Of a stretch of DNA of 64,000 bases, positions 1 through 11,920 are shown piece after piece. Position 1 is the stretch's first letter, and every line of letters begins with the position of its first letter. This stretch comes from Parasitella parasitica (lineage: Eukaryota; Mucoromycota; Mucoromycetes; Mucorales; Mucoraceae), in assembly GCA_025201805.1 (NCBI GenBank), contig MU619290.1:58568-122567 (forward strand), given 5' to 3'. The notes under the pieces are model-generated. The model was not told where the DNA came from and searched no databases. It saw nothing but the letters and a program-made list of their open reading frames with translations. A program made the position numbers and the translations under genes.

Positions 1-240
1 ATACACCTCTTTTCTTTGTTTATTGAATACGCCATTTGGGGTTGGTAAAAGCGCTGATTGAGATGTGAAAATGCGCGATTTGGGTTAGTGAAAAAGCAAT
101 TTGGGTTACCAAGAAGCGCGAATTGGGCCTACAGATTTACGCCAATTGAGATTTTTATTTGCGCGAGCTAATTTTCAAAAGCGCAAATTGGCACCGGAGG
201 CACTGTATCCAGAATTATTATTTAAATAGACAACCTCCTC
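1..240. repeat. Degenerate 20-24 bp GCGC..AATTGGG repeat array
   Basis: Short units built around GCGC or GC followed by an AATTGGG-like core recur near positions 50, 72, 95, 115, 138, 162 and 181, a spacing of about 19-24 bp. The tract ends in TTTAAATAGA..CCTCC near 230-238. A related copy lies at 14461-14550. An open frame overlaps it at 159-506, but its composition looks like repeat sequence rather than protein. The left edge of the array is cut by the window start, so total length is unknown. Seen directly; function unknown. Confidence 0.5.
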
Positions 241-2202
241 TTATCTATCAATACTTCCCTAGCAACCAAAGCAGCGATTTCTCTTTGCTTACGTCGCTTT
301 TCTGGCCATACAATACGCTGGTGGAGAGTGGTGACAAGCGTTTGAAATTGGTCAAACAGGATATTGTTGAGCAAAAGAACAGTAGTAAAAGAAAGAGCAA
401 AGAACAAGTAGACAAAGATGTGGTTACAAAAAAAAAAAAAAAAAAATTGTTAGTTATTTTATCTGGCAACTTAATAGTATTACTACTTTCTCCATTCATC
501 ATATAAAATTTTCCGCTATGCCCACTTCAAAACATAAATTAATGTACTTGTAAAAGGTATTAATAGGAAATGCAATTTTGATTTTGAATAAAATAGCATA
601 AAGGTTTCGTATCTCGTTAATCTTGGGTTTTTATCTTTTTTTTTTGTGTCCAACAAAGGCTATTTAAAATGATAAAAGATTTTACTGCTTAAAAAAAGCT
701 AAGTACTACTCATATTGAACTAATCTAGCTGGAACAAACATCAATGAATACTATCGTACCATGCTCAACATTTATTAAACTCATACGTTTTCCTAAAATA
801 ATCGTCGAACCGCGATCTAACTTAAAAAACTTAGCAGCAATATTGGTATCCATGTTTTCATCGATATCTATAAGTTATCAGATGATATCACAAATTTACA
901 TATCAGAATTTCATATAACCGATGATAGGCTTCGATATACAGCAAAATAAACACTGTCTTATGTGCCATAAGATCAGACATAGTCATCGCTATTTGAGCA
1001 TAACTTGATTTCTTTTGGGCGATGTCTCTATCAAAAGTTATCTGCAAAAAAACGTTTTTCATATGGGAATTTGAAAATAGATATCACGTGATATGTTTTT
1101 CTGTTTGAATTCGAAGTATTGTCTGTATCTATTGGCTTCTTCTGTAGATAAGATATTAGGAAACTAACAAGTAAGTAATAGCTTCTGTTGTGTTAGGTCT
1201 TGAAAATGAGCACGTAGTTGATTATATATGATAAAAGATATAAGAAAGTAAAAAAAGGCTTGATTTACCAAATGAAAAAGTTATTGATATTATTGATTGA
1301 TAAGCCTATACATATGTTAATAATCTAGGAATACAATCAGACCATATTGACATTTAATTGTAAAGCAAGTTTATAACGCGGTAATAGTCAGAGCAAGTCC
1401 TATCATCTCTTTTATATTATTTAATCAGTTAATCCTTATATGAATCATTAATAGACAAGTTTAGCTTCACAATTTAGAATAAGTAGAACCCAGATAGGTG
1501 TTTACTTATACAAGACATTCTATTAATTACTTGTATTTATTATATTATAGGATATTCGGTGATGAGCTTTTCGAACTTGTATTTCTTCACTTATAAATGA
1601 AGCTCCCAAACCTTCTAAAAAATATGTTGTATGCAAAGCCATTTAAGTGTTAACCTGTTTTTGTTGTGGAGTGAGGTTGACATTTTAGATGACAATGCAT
1701 ACAGTGATAATTCACCCCGAATATTTCATCTAAAGTATTATTTAAATTTCATAGACATACACAATAGCGAAAGCTTGATAATTGTGTGATGCGAACTACT
1801 CATCATAATGAGGCTGCATGAACATTATGACCTAAGAAGGCGCTTCATTTGAGCAAGCAATGTTTCTCTCGAGAGTAATCTACAAACTTGTTGTTGTTTA
1901 GAGACCATGAAAGTTTATTAATGAGTACGGATAACTTAATCTCAACATAATTAACATTATTTTACCGTGTGATAAAATATTTACATGTGTCCTGCTTCGA
2001 AATCTTGAAGTAACTTGGCCTGGAGTGCTGGGTTATCGATCCATAAATGCTGATGATATGGCATCAAGAAGCAAACAGTCCTTGGTGGCTTTTTTTTTCT
2101 TGCAAACCCACTTGCCTTACACTCTAAAAAAAGTCTGCCTGTCAAATTTTTTCCTCTCTCTCTTCAACCTTTGTTCTTTTTAACCATAAAAAAATACAAA
2201 CA
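241..2202. other. Intergenic region with no supported gene
   Basis: About 2 kb of AT-rich sequence with only short frames (159-506, 744-950, 868-1062) that lack recognisable motifs and start context. An A-run lies near 428-446. The last 100 bases before 2203 hold a TC-rich tract (CCTCTCTCTCTTC near 2150-2166) and an A-rich leader, as expected for the core promoter and 5' UTR of the CBF5 gene. Confidence 0.5.
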
Positions 2203-3839
2203 ATGGCCGATAAATCAGTTATTAAGCCTACTGCTTCTGCTCCTGCCATCGACACTTCTAGCTGGCCTCTTCTTTTAAAGGTAGTTCAACATGAAAAATC
2301 TTAGACCGCTGAAATGCATATATTAAGTCGTTATATAATAGAATTACGACCAGTTAAATGTTCGTACTGGTCATTACACTCCTATTCCCAGTGGTTGTTC
2401 TCCCTTGAAGCGTCCTCTTGATGACTACGTTCGTTATGGTGTTATCAATCTTGATAAGGTGAGTGGGTTGGATAAGCCTAACTTTTCATGTGGCTCATAT
2501 TTTCAACTAGCCTGCCAACCCTTCTTCTCATGAAGTTGTTGCGTGGATCAAGCGTATTCTTCGTGTCGAAAAGACTGGCCACTCTGGTACTCTTGATCCC
2601 AAGGTTACTGGTGGGTTAATTGTTTGTGTTGATAGAGCCACTCGTTTGGTCAAGTCCCAACAAGGTGCTGGTAAAGAGTATGTCTGTATCCTCCGTCTCC
2701 ACGATGCCATTGATGGTGAAAAGAAGTTGGCTCAAGTAACGTATAAATTTTTTAAGTAGATAAGTCATCGTATATACTAATGATCTATTAGGCCATCGAA
2801 ACATTAACTGGTGCTCTTTTCCAACGTCCCCCTCTTATTTCCGCTGTTAAGCGTCAGTTGCGTGTGCGTACTATCCACGAAAGTAAGCTGCTGGAGTTCG
2901 ATAACGACCGCCATCTTGCCGTCTTTTGGGCTTCTTGCGAAGCCGGTACTTACATGCGTACTCTTTGTGTTCACTTGGGTCTTTTGCTCGGTGTTGGTGG
3001 TCATATGCAGGAACTTCGTCGTGTTCGCTCCGGTACCACATCCGAAAATGTAAGTTGAAACTAAATGCAAACTGTCAGATCAGAGAATTCATGTCAAACA
3101 GGATGATATTGTTACTATGCACGATGTTTTGGATGCCCAGTGGTTATATGACAACACCAAGGATGAGACCTATCTCCGTCGTGTTGTCCGTCCTTTGGAA
3201 TCTCTTTTGACAAACTACAAGCGTGTTGTGGTCAAGGATAGCGCTGTCAATGCTATTTGCTATGGCGCCAAGCTTATGCTTCCTGGTCTTTTGCGTTTTG
3301 AAAGCGGCATTGAGATCAACGATGAAATTGTTTTGATGACTACCAAGGGTGAGGCAATTGCTCTTGCCTACGCACAAATGACCACTGCTGTTATGGCTAC
3401 TTGTGATCATGGTGTCGTTGCTAAGGTTAAACGTGTTATTATGGAGCGTGATACATATCCTCGTAGATGGGGTATGGGTCCCGTCGCTCTTGCCAAGAAG
3501 AAACTCAAGACCGAGGGTAAGCTTGACAAGTATGGTCGTATCACTGATGAGACACCGGCTGTTTGGAAATCTGCTTATGTCGATTATGCCAATAATGCCG
3601 ATGGTAAGCAACCTGAACCCGTTTTCGGTACTAGCTCAGAATCCATCGTTGCTGCCGCTGGTATGGCACCCAAGATAACAGTTCTTGATGTTGCTGCTAA
3701 GGACAATGCTCCTGCCAAACGTATCCGTGAAGAAGATGCCAGTGAAGAGAATGAATCCAAGAAGTCAAAGAAGGAGAAGAAGGAAAAGAAGGATAAAAAA
3801 GAAAAGAAGGAGAAGAAGGAGAAGAAGAGCAAGGCTTAA
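2203..3839 (+). CDS. CBF5: H/ACA snoRNP pseudouridine synthase Cbf5 (dyskerin)
   Basis: Catalytic subunit of H/ACA snoRNPs, which isomerises uridine to pseudouridine in rRNA and snRNA in the nucleolus and is needed for rRNA processing. Five exons: 2203-2280, 2342-2458, 2511-2735, 2792-3049, 3102-3839, giving 471 residues, close to the usual 480. The TruB catalytic motif GHSGTLDPK is present, with the catalytic Asp at residue 94. The following [13 protein letters not shown] and [10 protein letters not shown] segments are typical of the family. A PUA domain follows (about residues 290-370, [13 protein letters not shown]). The last about 45 residues are a [12 protein letters not shown] lysine/glutamate tail, as in yeast Cbf5. 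All introns are 52-61 nt GT-AG. The start is the first ATG after an A-rich leader and gives the expected N-terminus. Confidence 0.97.
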
Positions 3840-4199
3840 AGCACATGAAAATATATAATTTAATGTATGCCAATATCCTATTTCATCTTCTTCATACATT
3901 ACTGCCTGGATAATAACAAACCAAATCCTGACAAATCCACAATTCACTCTCGCACGTACGTTCACACAAAATCACAAACATGGATACATCTATACAAGTT
4001 ACACTTTGTAAATAAATTTATATTATTAAAAAGTAGGTCTTTACCCAATAAAAGAATCAACAATAGTGAAACACAATTATTAAAAATCCCTGCATGGCAC
4101 TATAATTTTTTTACATTAAATTGAGAGGAGATTAACATTAAAAAAGGGAATTTTCGACAAATCCCTTTTCCTCTTTTCTTTTATCCTTTCTTGCAAAAA

Positions 4200-6959
4200 A
4201 TGCTGCGAATTATAAGGGATGTTTGGGGCTACATTGAATGGTTTTACCGTAATAAAATACATTTTTTACAGCTCCATTACCTGTATATTCTACTGCTTGC
4301 ATTTTTAGGATCAGCATTTTTTTATTTTCAACCTGGTGCGACATGGAATTACATTGATGCTTTATTTATGGCGATGAGTGCAGTAACAAATACTGGATTA
4401 AACACTGTGAACATGTCAAGTCTGTCTACTTGGCAGATATTAGTTGTATATTTTGGCTCCTTTTTCGGCTCTCATGTCATGATTTCAATCATCATTGTCT
4501 ATGTGAGACGCCATTATTTCTCAAAACGATTCGAAGATGTCTTGGTTTTCAACAAAGCCCAGCGTCTAAGAGAGGCAAACCGCAGGAAATTCGAAAAGAA
4601 CATCAATGACCTGGAAAAGCAGCGTAGGAAAAGCACTGGTGAGTCGCTGACAGACGACAAGTCAATAAGAAGAAGGCTGTCGTTCATCTCTGCAAGATCG
4701 AATATCAAAGACCAAGATATGATGCCTTACCCTGCTACAGCTAGACAAAAAAAGAATCGCTCCAGTGCACCAAGACCATTATCGGTGAGCATCAGTCATT
4801 TTGATTTGATGGCACATTTCAAAAAAAAGCATGCTCAATTTATCGAGAACGACCATCCTAATTTAGACGACAGTGCCTCTGAGACTCTAAGCGAAAGTGA
4901 TGCGTATGATAATGTTCATCCTCGCGATGCGCATATAAAGACTATACCCCATGAAGCTGATATCACAGACGATGGCATTAGCATGTCAACTCTCCACAAC
5001 TACGCTGATGAAGGGACAGTTCCTATTCGGGCCAATTCCGATGCATATGCCCATACCCAACCCCTTGATAACACGTCTGCTCCAACGTCAAGCCATAATC
5101 TCAACCTAAATAACAATAATAACCAAAGCATACTTTTCGTCGATGATAATAATACTAATAATCAAAACCCAACTGACACCTCAAGCATGGAAAACAGAGA
5201 TGACCAGAACAACACGGTATCCGGAAATCAAGGGATTGCGTTCGCGGAGAATATAGAGCGCCAAAGAGAGGTTGCTCGCAGAAGGCTTGAACAGGATCGA
5301 CAATTTGAAGATATCCTGCAAAGAATTGCCGGTGATACAGCAGACTCTACGCTGGCTCATTATGACAATCTATCAACGACCGACCAAGACATTTTGATGG
5401 ATATTGAAAGTGAAGACGAAGAGATGAAACGCATTATGAGGGAACCCATCCACAAGAGCGAACTCACTAGGCAGCAAAGGTACCGTTTGGGTGGTGCAGA
5501 ATACCGTGCTATTGACTTTTTGACTATACTGGTGCCTGTATACTATCTATTCTGGGTTCTAGGCTTTGGATTTTTCATCAGGATCTATGTAGCTACATCT
5601 GCATATGCTCAAGGTGTATTGGAAACTACTAACAAGGCTGGACCAATTGATACGTGGCTGTATTCATTTTTTTCGAGTCTATCATCGTTCAATAATCTTG
5701 GCTTATCACTGGTTGATGCAAGCATGGTTCCTTTTCAATCAGCACCTTGTATGCTGATTCTTAGTATGATTCTTATTTTGGCCGGAAATACGGCATATGC
5801 AATAATTTTACGATTGATTATATGGTTCTTGTACAAAATCACACCAAAAACCTACATTATGCGCAGAGAGACATTCCGCTATCTGCTGGATCACCCTCGT
5901 AGATGTTACACGACATTGTTTCCAGCTACTCAGACTAAATGGCTATTGATTGTGTTGATTGGAATCACAATTGTTGAATTTATTTCGTTCATTGCTTTGA
6001 ATTACTGGTTGCCTGTGTTGAGCAATCTCGACTGGGGAGCTAGAATTATGGATGGTTTGTTTCAGTCTGTGGCTACAAGAAACGGTAGGTTTACGCAACA
6101 GTCTATTTTGTAATGACTAAACTTGTGTTTCCTATCCAGCTGGATACAGTGTCGTTGACTTGATGGCATTAAACCCGGGAACTCAAATTGTATTCATTGT
6201 TGCCATGTACATCAGTGTTTATCCAGTCGCAATCTCTATGAGAAACAGTAATGTCTATCAGGTTTGTACCTTTATTTCTAAATTGGACGATGTCAGAATT
6301 AACACGAGAATTAGGAAAGAGCTCTAGGCATCTATAGTGGACAGGACGATGATGACGGCGACTATGAAAATTCAAGTGCACCGACCTTTGTACATCGTTT
6401 GAAAAGACAACCTACATTAACTAGCATAATGACCACTTCTCGAAAAGTCCTGAGAAAGCCGGATTTCTTTGTAATGACTCAAATCCAACGTCAGCTAACC
6501 AGCGAAATTTGTTGGGTGATTTGCTGTATATTTGCCATATGCGTTATTGAATCAGAGTCAATTCTTTCACCGTCGCCCATCACCATGTCAACTGTGATCT
6601 ACGAATGTGTTTCTGCTTTTGGCAATGTTGGTGCATCAACTGGTTATCCGAACACAACTGCTTCTCAAGCACAACAGTATCACACTCTGAGCAAATTGGT
6701 GCTAATTATACTGATGTACAGAGGCAGACATAGAGGTAGACATAAATATGATTGTATATATAACACACGAATATAATTGCTAAAAATTTCATCAATAGGC
6801 TTGCCTGCTGCCATTGATAGAGCTGTATTGTTACCTTCCGAACAATTGGAACAAAAAGAACAAGAAGACCATCTTCTTCGACGAAGACATACATCAATTT
6901 CAGTTGCTGAAGGTGGCGGCGACCCTGTCATGTTTTATAATCGATCTAGAACCTTATAA
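4200..6959 (+). CDS. TRK1: TRK-family potassium transporter
   Basis: Plasma-membrane high-affinity K+ uptake protein of the fungal Trk/HKT superfamily. Exons 4200-6084, 6140-6261, 6315-6735, 6799-6959 encode 862 residues. The first ATG is at 4200; an upstream TTG only extends the frame. Membrane-pore-membrane units are visible: the first begins near residue 25, with a pore segment around AMSAVTNTGLNT. A hydrophilic, Asn- and acid-rich cytosolic loop follows (about residues 110-430), and then three more units. The most diagnostic stretches span splice junctions: AGYSVVDL, YISVYPVAIS, VYQERALGIY and RGRHRGLPAAIDRAVLLPSE. These match the conserved fungal Trk C-terminal half and fix the splice sites. 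The long loop between units 1 and 2 is normal for fungal Trk. I cannot separate TRK1 from TRK2 paralogues. Confidence 0.95.
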
Positions 6960-8162
6960 TGTTATCATTTATTTTGTATAAATTTAAAATACCCGCTTTT
7001 CCCTCAGCTAACAGTAAATGGTACATTTTGGAAGTATGTAACTGTCTTGTTTACGACGATTCCCACTTTAAAAAGAATTTGGGCATACTGTTTTTTTATA
7101 TTATTTGTGGTACTTCACGATGCTCAATTCTCTAATAAATTATTCTTTTATAAGGCATTTCGCATCTGGTAGGTAAATACAGTGACAACTTGCAGTATGT
7201 TTTTGCAGGATATATCGTCAATTATGACATATTCAAAGAGGATTTGATTGTGCGTTTAATGATGCGTACATGTTTTTGTAATCACATATTTCTCGACTAA
7301 AAATATATACTTTGGAACAGCATTAACAATTTTCAACTAATATATGCCTAATCAGGCATGTTCATTTCCGAGGCCACTTTGGTCGCTATTTACTTGCAGG
7401 GGAAATTGACTTGAAAAAAGAATCCAATGTGTTGTAAACAAGTAAGAGCGTTCTTATGATTTAGATAAATATCCATTGACAAACTTTTCTGTTTCAAGTA
7501 TCATTCATCAATTGCAACATGCCAGGAAACAACAAATAGCAAAAGAATGCTTTTTATCTCTAGGAGAAAAGTTGAGATATTCACACTTAACAAACAAAGC
7601 TAACACAAGATCCCGGATATCCAAGTCCTTGATGGCTAGATGAACCATGCGAGTACGTTTATGTTATCTGTCAAAAATAAAAAAAATAAAAACCCAGAAT
7701 TATGAAGACCAATTGGTTTTGGATACCATTTATTTAGTTCTTGCTTGAGGGATGTTCCAGAGAGCCTCTTTGGAAATCAAAGTAAAAAAATGATCTGGAG
7801 CAGACGTCCAAAGTTATACGGTATATGATTTAACCAAGTGGACACATTTTCTACTATCCCTCCTTTTTGAAAATCATACAATTCGCTAAGATATATTGTC
7901 TTTTTTGATAGTGAAAAAGGGCCCATGTCATTTTTAATGAGGCACACTTTAGGAAATGCATGAAATCTAACAAAATTGATTAAAATGGGGTCTTGATCAC
8001 TAAACAGCTATACGGTATACTCTGTGCCAATGTGACTGGAACTAGAATGATAGGATTTTATAGCTGCAAATGTGGTTAACCAAATGATTGCGGGACCTAA
8101 CCTCCTTCATTGGTATTTTTTTACCTTTTTCTCTTTCATCTCTTTTTCTTTACCATCTTCGA
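6960..8162. other. Intergenic region with no supported gene
   Basis: About 1.2 kb of AT-rich sequence between the TRK gene and the NBR1-like gene. The motif TATACGGTAT occurs twice (near 7816 and 8009), about 190 bp apart. I see no coding pattern. The end near 8100-8160 is CT-rich, consistent with the promoter and leader of the next gene. Confidence 0.4.
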
Positions 8163-11071
8163 ATGAATAGCGAATTTTATATCAAGATAAAACACCCAGA
8201 GCAAGCTGAAGTCCGAATCATTAGTTTAAAGGTTAATGTTGATAGAGACCCAGCCATCTATGAACGTCTAAAATCCGATGTATGTATAGGAAATGATTAC
8301 ATTAACAAGTCAAGAAAAGACTAAATGCAATCCATGATGTAGACCAGAAGATTTTTCCAATTGAGCAATGACTACGATTTCTACTTTAATCTTACAGACA
8401 AGGATGGTGATATAATTGCAATTACGGAGACTTTTCAACTTTTGAATTACCTGCTTGCAACAGATGTAGACGAAAGACTCAAATTGACCATTATTCCTGC
8501 GCAGAAGAATCAACAGAGTACTGAGCCATCTAATGATGCAAAAATAACTGATTTTTCTGATTCCCTCCAAACCATGATGAAACATTTAGAGCTTGGCATG
8601 AATCGCCTTCAAGCTACCGTTGAAAAAAATACAGCGTACACAGTGGATAATGTAGTCAAAGCAGCAGCCGAAACCGCAGCTCATGTATACCGATCCTTGC
8701 TACCTCAGCCAAGCCTTTCCGAGAAGCCTCAGTTTGATGTTATCTGTGATGGCTGCTATTCTCCTATACGAGGGTAAAGATATTTCTATTTATAATTGTG
8801 TATGCTTATCATTAACTACATCTTCAGTCAACGATACCACTGTGAAACATGTGATGACTTTGATTTATGCAGTATTTGTAAATGCCGTGTGAACCATGAT
8901 TCAACACATAATTTCCGATTGAAAGATAAATATGTCAACAATGCTGACTATAGCGCAAAAGAACTGGAGCAAGTTGTAGCTGAAAGTGTATGCCATCCTC
9001 AGCCTCCTCTGACTGTATTCGTGTGTGATTACTGTGATTCTGACATTGTGGGAATCCGGCACACATGCGGGGCATGCCCAGGTACCTACGTTAATTTGCT
9101 ATCTAACGCAGTGATTTCAGCTCTAATATTTTCCAACTAGATTTTGATTTATGCCATTCTTGCTTTTCTATCGTAAAAGAAAACCATCCTCAAGACCACA
9201 TCTTTGTTACCCGTCTTGTAGGAACACAAGCGCCAACTGACGAGAAAAGGACAAGACCATCACCAAATAATAAACAAACAAGAGCCAATTATACCTCCTC
9301 CACCTCAGCATCATCGCCGTCAGCTGACAATTCTATTCCCACCAGCGCTGTTCAGCATGTTGGCGTTGAATGTGATCACTGTGAGGCCAGCATTTCAGGT
9401 ATTCGATACAAGGTAACATCATCAAGACTTGATGTTTTTGCGATGCCATATACTAATCTCTCTGTAGTGTGGCCATTGTATAAATTACGACTTGTGTGAA
9501 ACTTGCGAGCAACAATCACTTTCGATCCATGATAAGTCGCATGCTTTCATAAAACTCAAATACCCCATTCAAAGTATCATCCAAAAGCCTCTACTGCCAA
9601 CTTTCAGAAAGCTGAACACCAGAAAAGAAATGATACATACTGTCCATGAAAAAAGCAAGAATTCTAGCCAAATCATCTCAAAGCCTGAAGAAATCACCAT
9701 TCTTCCTTCCAATTCTACGCCCCTTTCTGCTGCTAACTTTGCCGCCGTTTCCAAGGCATCTTCTTCGACATTACCATCCATGATGGAATCAAACCCCACT
9801 GCTGTTGTCGGTGCCTCATTTGTATCTGATTTGAATATCCCTGATGGAACCATCATTGTGCCAAGAAAAACATTTATCAAGGTCAGATCTTACGTTATCT
9901 CTTATATCAATGTATCCTTCGAACTAACATTTCGTACAATAGATGTGGAAGTTGAAGAATACGGGCAATGTAGATTGGCCATTAGGCTCGCATTTGTTGT
10001 TTAATGGTGGTTGTATCCTGAGGCCATATCCGATTTCTCGCCCTGATAGTTTTGCGGTACCCGTCATTTCGCCAGGTGAGGAAACCTGTGTCACGGCAGA
10101 GCTTCAAGCGCCTGATTCTCCAGGAGTGTATACTAGTTTCTTTTGTCTATGTACACCCGAAGGTGAGCGGTTTGGTGATAACATATGGTGCACTATAAAA
10201 GTGGATCAAGATCTTGAACCGGAAAAAGATCAGCCGAAATCTATATCTCCTGCTGCCACCATTATGATGAATTCTAGCGCTGAAATGATTTTTCCAACTA
10301 TATCTACCTCATCTTCTGTCCACAACCCACAACAGCAGCATTCTGAGGCTGAAAGCCTAGATGAATTTGCTCATATCAATTATAGCGAGGATTTCTATTC
10401 AGAGGCCACAACCAATGATAATGTATCGACTTTGGCATCAATCACCACACGAACTTACACAGATAGCCAAGTTAGTAGCCCTTCGCCCTCTGAACTGGAT
10501 ATTGGAGAAAGGGCAGAAAATATCTACTACAACTTTGATCCTGACGAACAACATGATAATAAAGAGGAAGAAGAAGGCAACGATGAATGTATCAACCATG
10601 CCTATCAGGTTGTTAGTCCCTCCCTTACTGCTACCCCAGTAAACTCCCAATCTGAAAATGTACAACAAGATGATGAGGTAGAATCCATATCAAAACTGAT
10701 TGAAAATTTTAAGGAAGATGATGACTTTGTTATTGTTGAAGAGGACAAAAACCACAGTAATGAGCAACAGTTTGCTGATCAAAGTGAAATGTCTTCTTCA
10801 GTCCACTCCACAAATACGGCAATTCCGCAACAGCAGCAACAACATCAACAGCATCATCGCCCCTCATTACATGATTCCTTCACATATCGATCCCAGATTT
10901 TGCAATTGCATGAAATGGTATGTCAAAATTCTATTTGTGATGTGGATTTGAGATTTAAAACTTTTATTTAAATAGGGATTCACTGGTTATGATGATCTGG
11001 CTACAAGCCTTTTGAAAATGCACGATGGCCATTTGGAAAAAGTAGTGTCGAAACTACTCGAATATCCTTAA
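8163..11071 (+). CDS. NBR1: NBR1/Joka2-type selective autophagy receptor (PB1, three ZZ, FW, UBA)
   Basis: Predicted receptor linking ubiquitinated or other cargo to Atg8 on autophagosomes. Seven exons: 8163-8279, 8343-8773, 8828-9081, 9141-9412, 9468-9881, 9943-10917, 10976-11071, total 852 residues. Domain order: PB1 (about 1-85); three ZZ zinc fingers with CxxC pairs (CDGCYSPIRG..CETC; CDYCDSDIVG..CGAC; CDHCEASISG..CGHC); an NBR1 FW (four-tryptophan) domain starting near residue 470 (MWKLKNTGNVDWP, later FGDNIWC); a low-complexity acidic and Gln-rich linker; and a C-terminal UBA (HEMGFTGYDDL, split by the last intron). An acidic Atg8-interaction motif candidate, DDDFVIV, has its Phe near residue 757. 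The ORF begins at the ATG at 8163. An in-frame upstream extension has no ATG. Confidence 0.93.
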
Positions 11072-11920
11072 CAAAAAGCTTTAAACCCTGTAACAAATAT
11101 CATATTAGTGCCATATGAATAAACTATGTATTATTTTTTACCTTTTTCTTTGTGTGAAATGGTAACCCACCAATAATTACATACATGTGCTGTATATACA
11201 CCTCACATTGCGAATTCATTCTATATTTTATCTTTTTTAAAGCTTTAGTGTATATATGCACTAGTATACTACCTTAAAATCCTTTATCGTATGTATGCTT
11301 TATGTAGAAACATCTCCGCTTTAGAATAGTCATAGGAAAAAGGCGCTATCTGTACATAACACCTTGTTTGACATAAACAGTAAGATACAGTACATCTAGT
11401 TGCAGCACCTCAGGCCTGTGCTTTTTTAAGGAGGCCATAAAGTTAGGAGATGTTCAAGCACCAGAAGTTTCAAAAAACTGACTCCTTAAGACAACCATAG
11501 TTTAACCTTTTTGGCACAAATCTTTTTAATTGCGACCGGTTCTTGTATACTTTGCTCATGTACACAATTCAAAATCATAGTATAATATGACTTTATCTGT
11601 TGTCACTCGTATATTCGGGACAACTGTATTATTAGATGCAAGAGCTTATTAAGTTAAAGCACATGCGTTACTACTATTTGCATGTAAATCGTCAAACCTG
11701 ATGTCACCGCATCATTTTGCCTTTATTTAATAGTTTTGCATGCTTTTAAACTTGTTAATTGAACGGATCAGCATGTAAACAGATCTCTTGAGATGTATAA
11801 TGTTACATTTCTTCCGCCATGGATCGTAGACTTTATTTTTGAGCGATAAGTAAGGATAAAATATATATAGATGGATAAAATATTAAAGAACACGAACAAA
11901 ATCAAGGAGAATCCAATTTG
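11072..11920. other. Convergent intergenic region with no supported gene
   Basis: About 850 bp between the 3' ends of the NBR1-like gene (+) and the PI4P 5-kinase gene (-). It is AT-rich, with several A/T runs that could serve as polyadenylation regions for both genes. No frame with recognisable protein features was found on either strand. Confidence 0.45.

Noticed and set aside
159..506. 115-residue plus-strand frame at the window start
   Set aside because: It overlaps the degenerate repeat and ends in a poly-Lys run made by an A-tract; no domain or homologous pattern.
3144..3611. 155-residue minus-strand frame
   Set aside because: It lies antisense to the certain CBF5 exon 5 and has no motif of its own.
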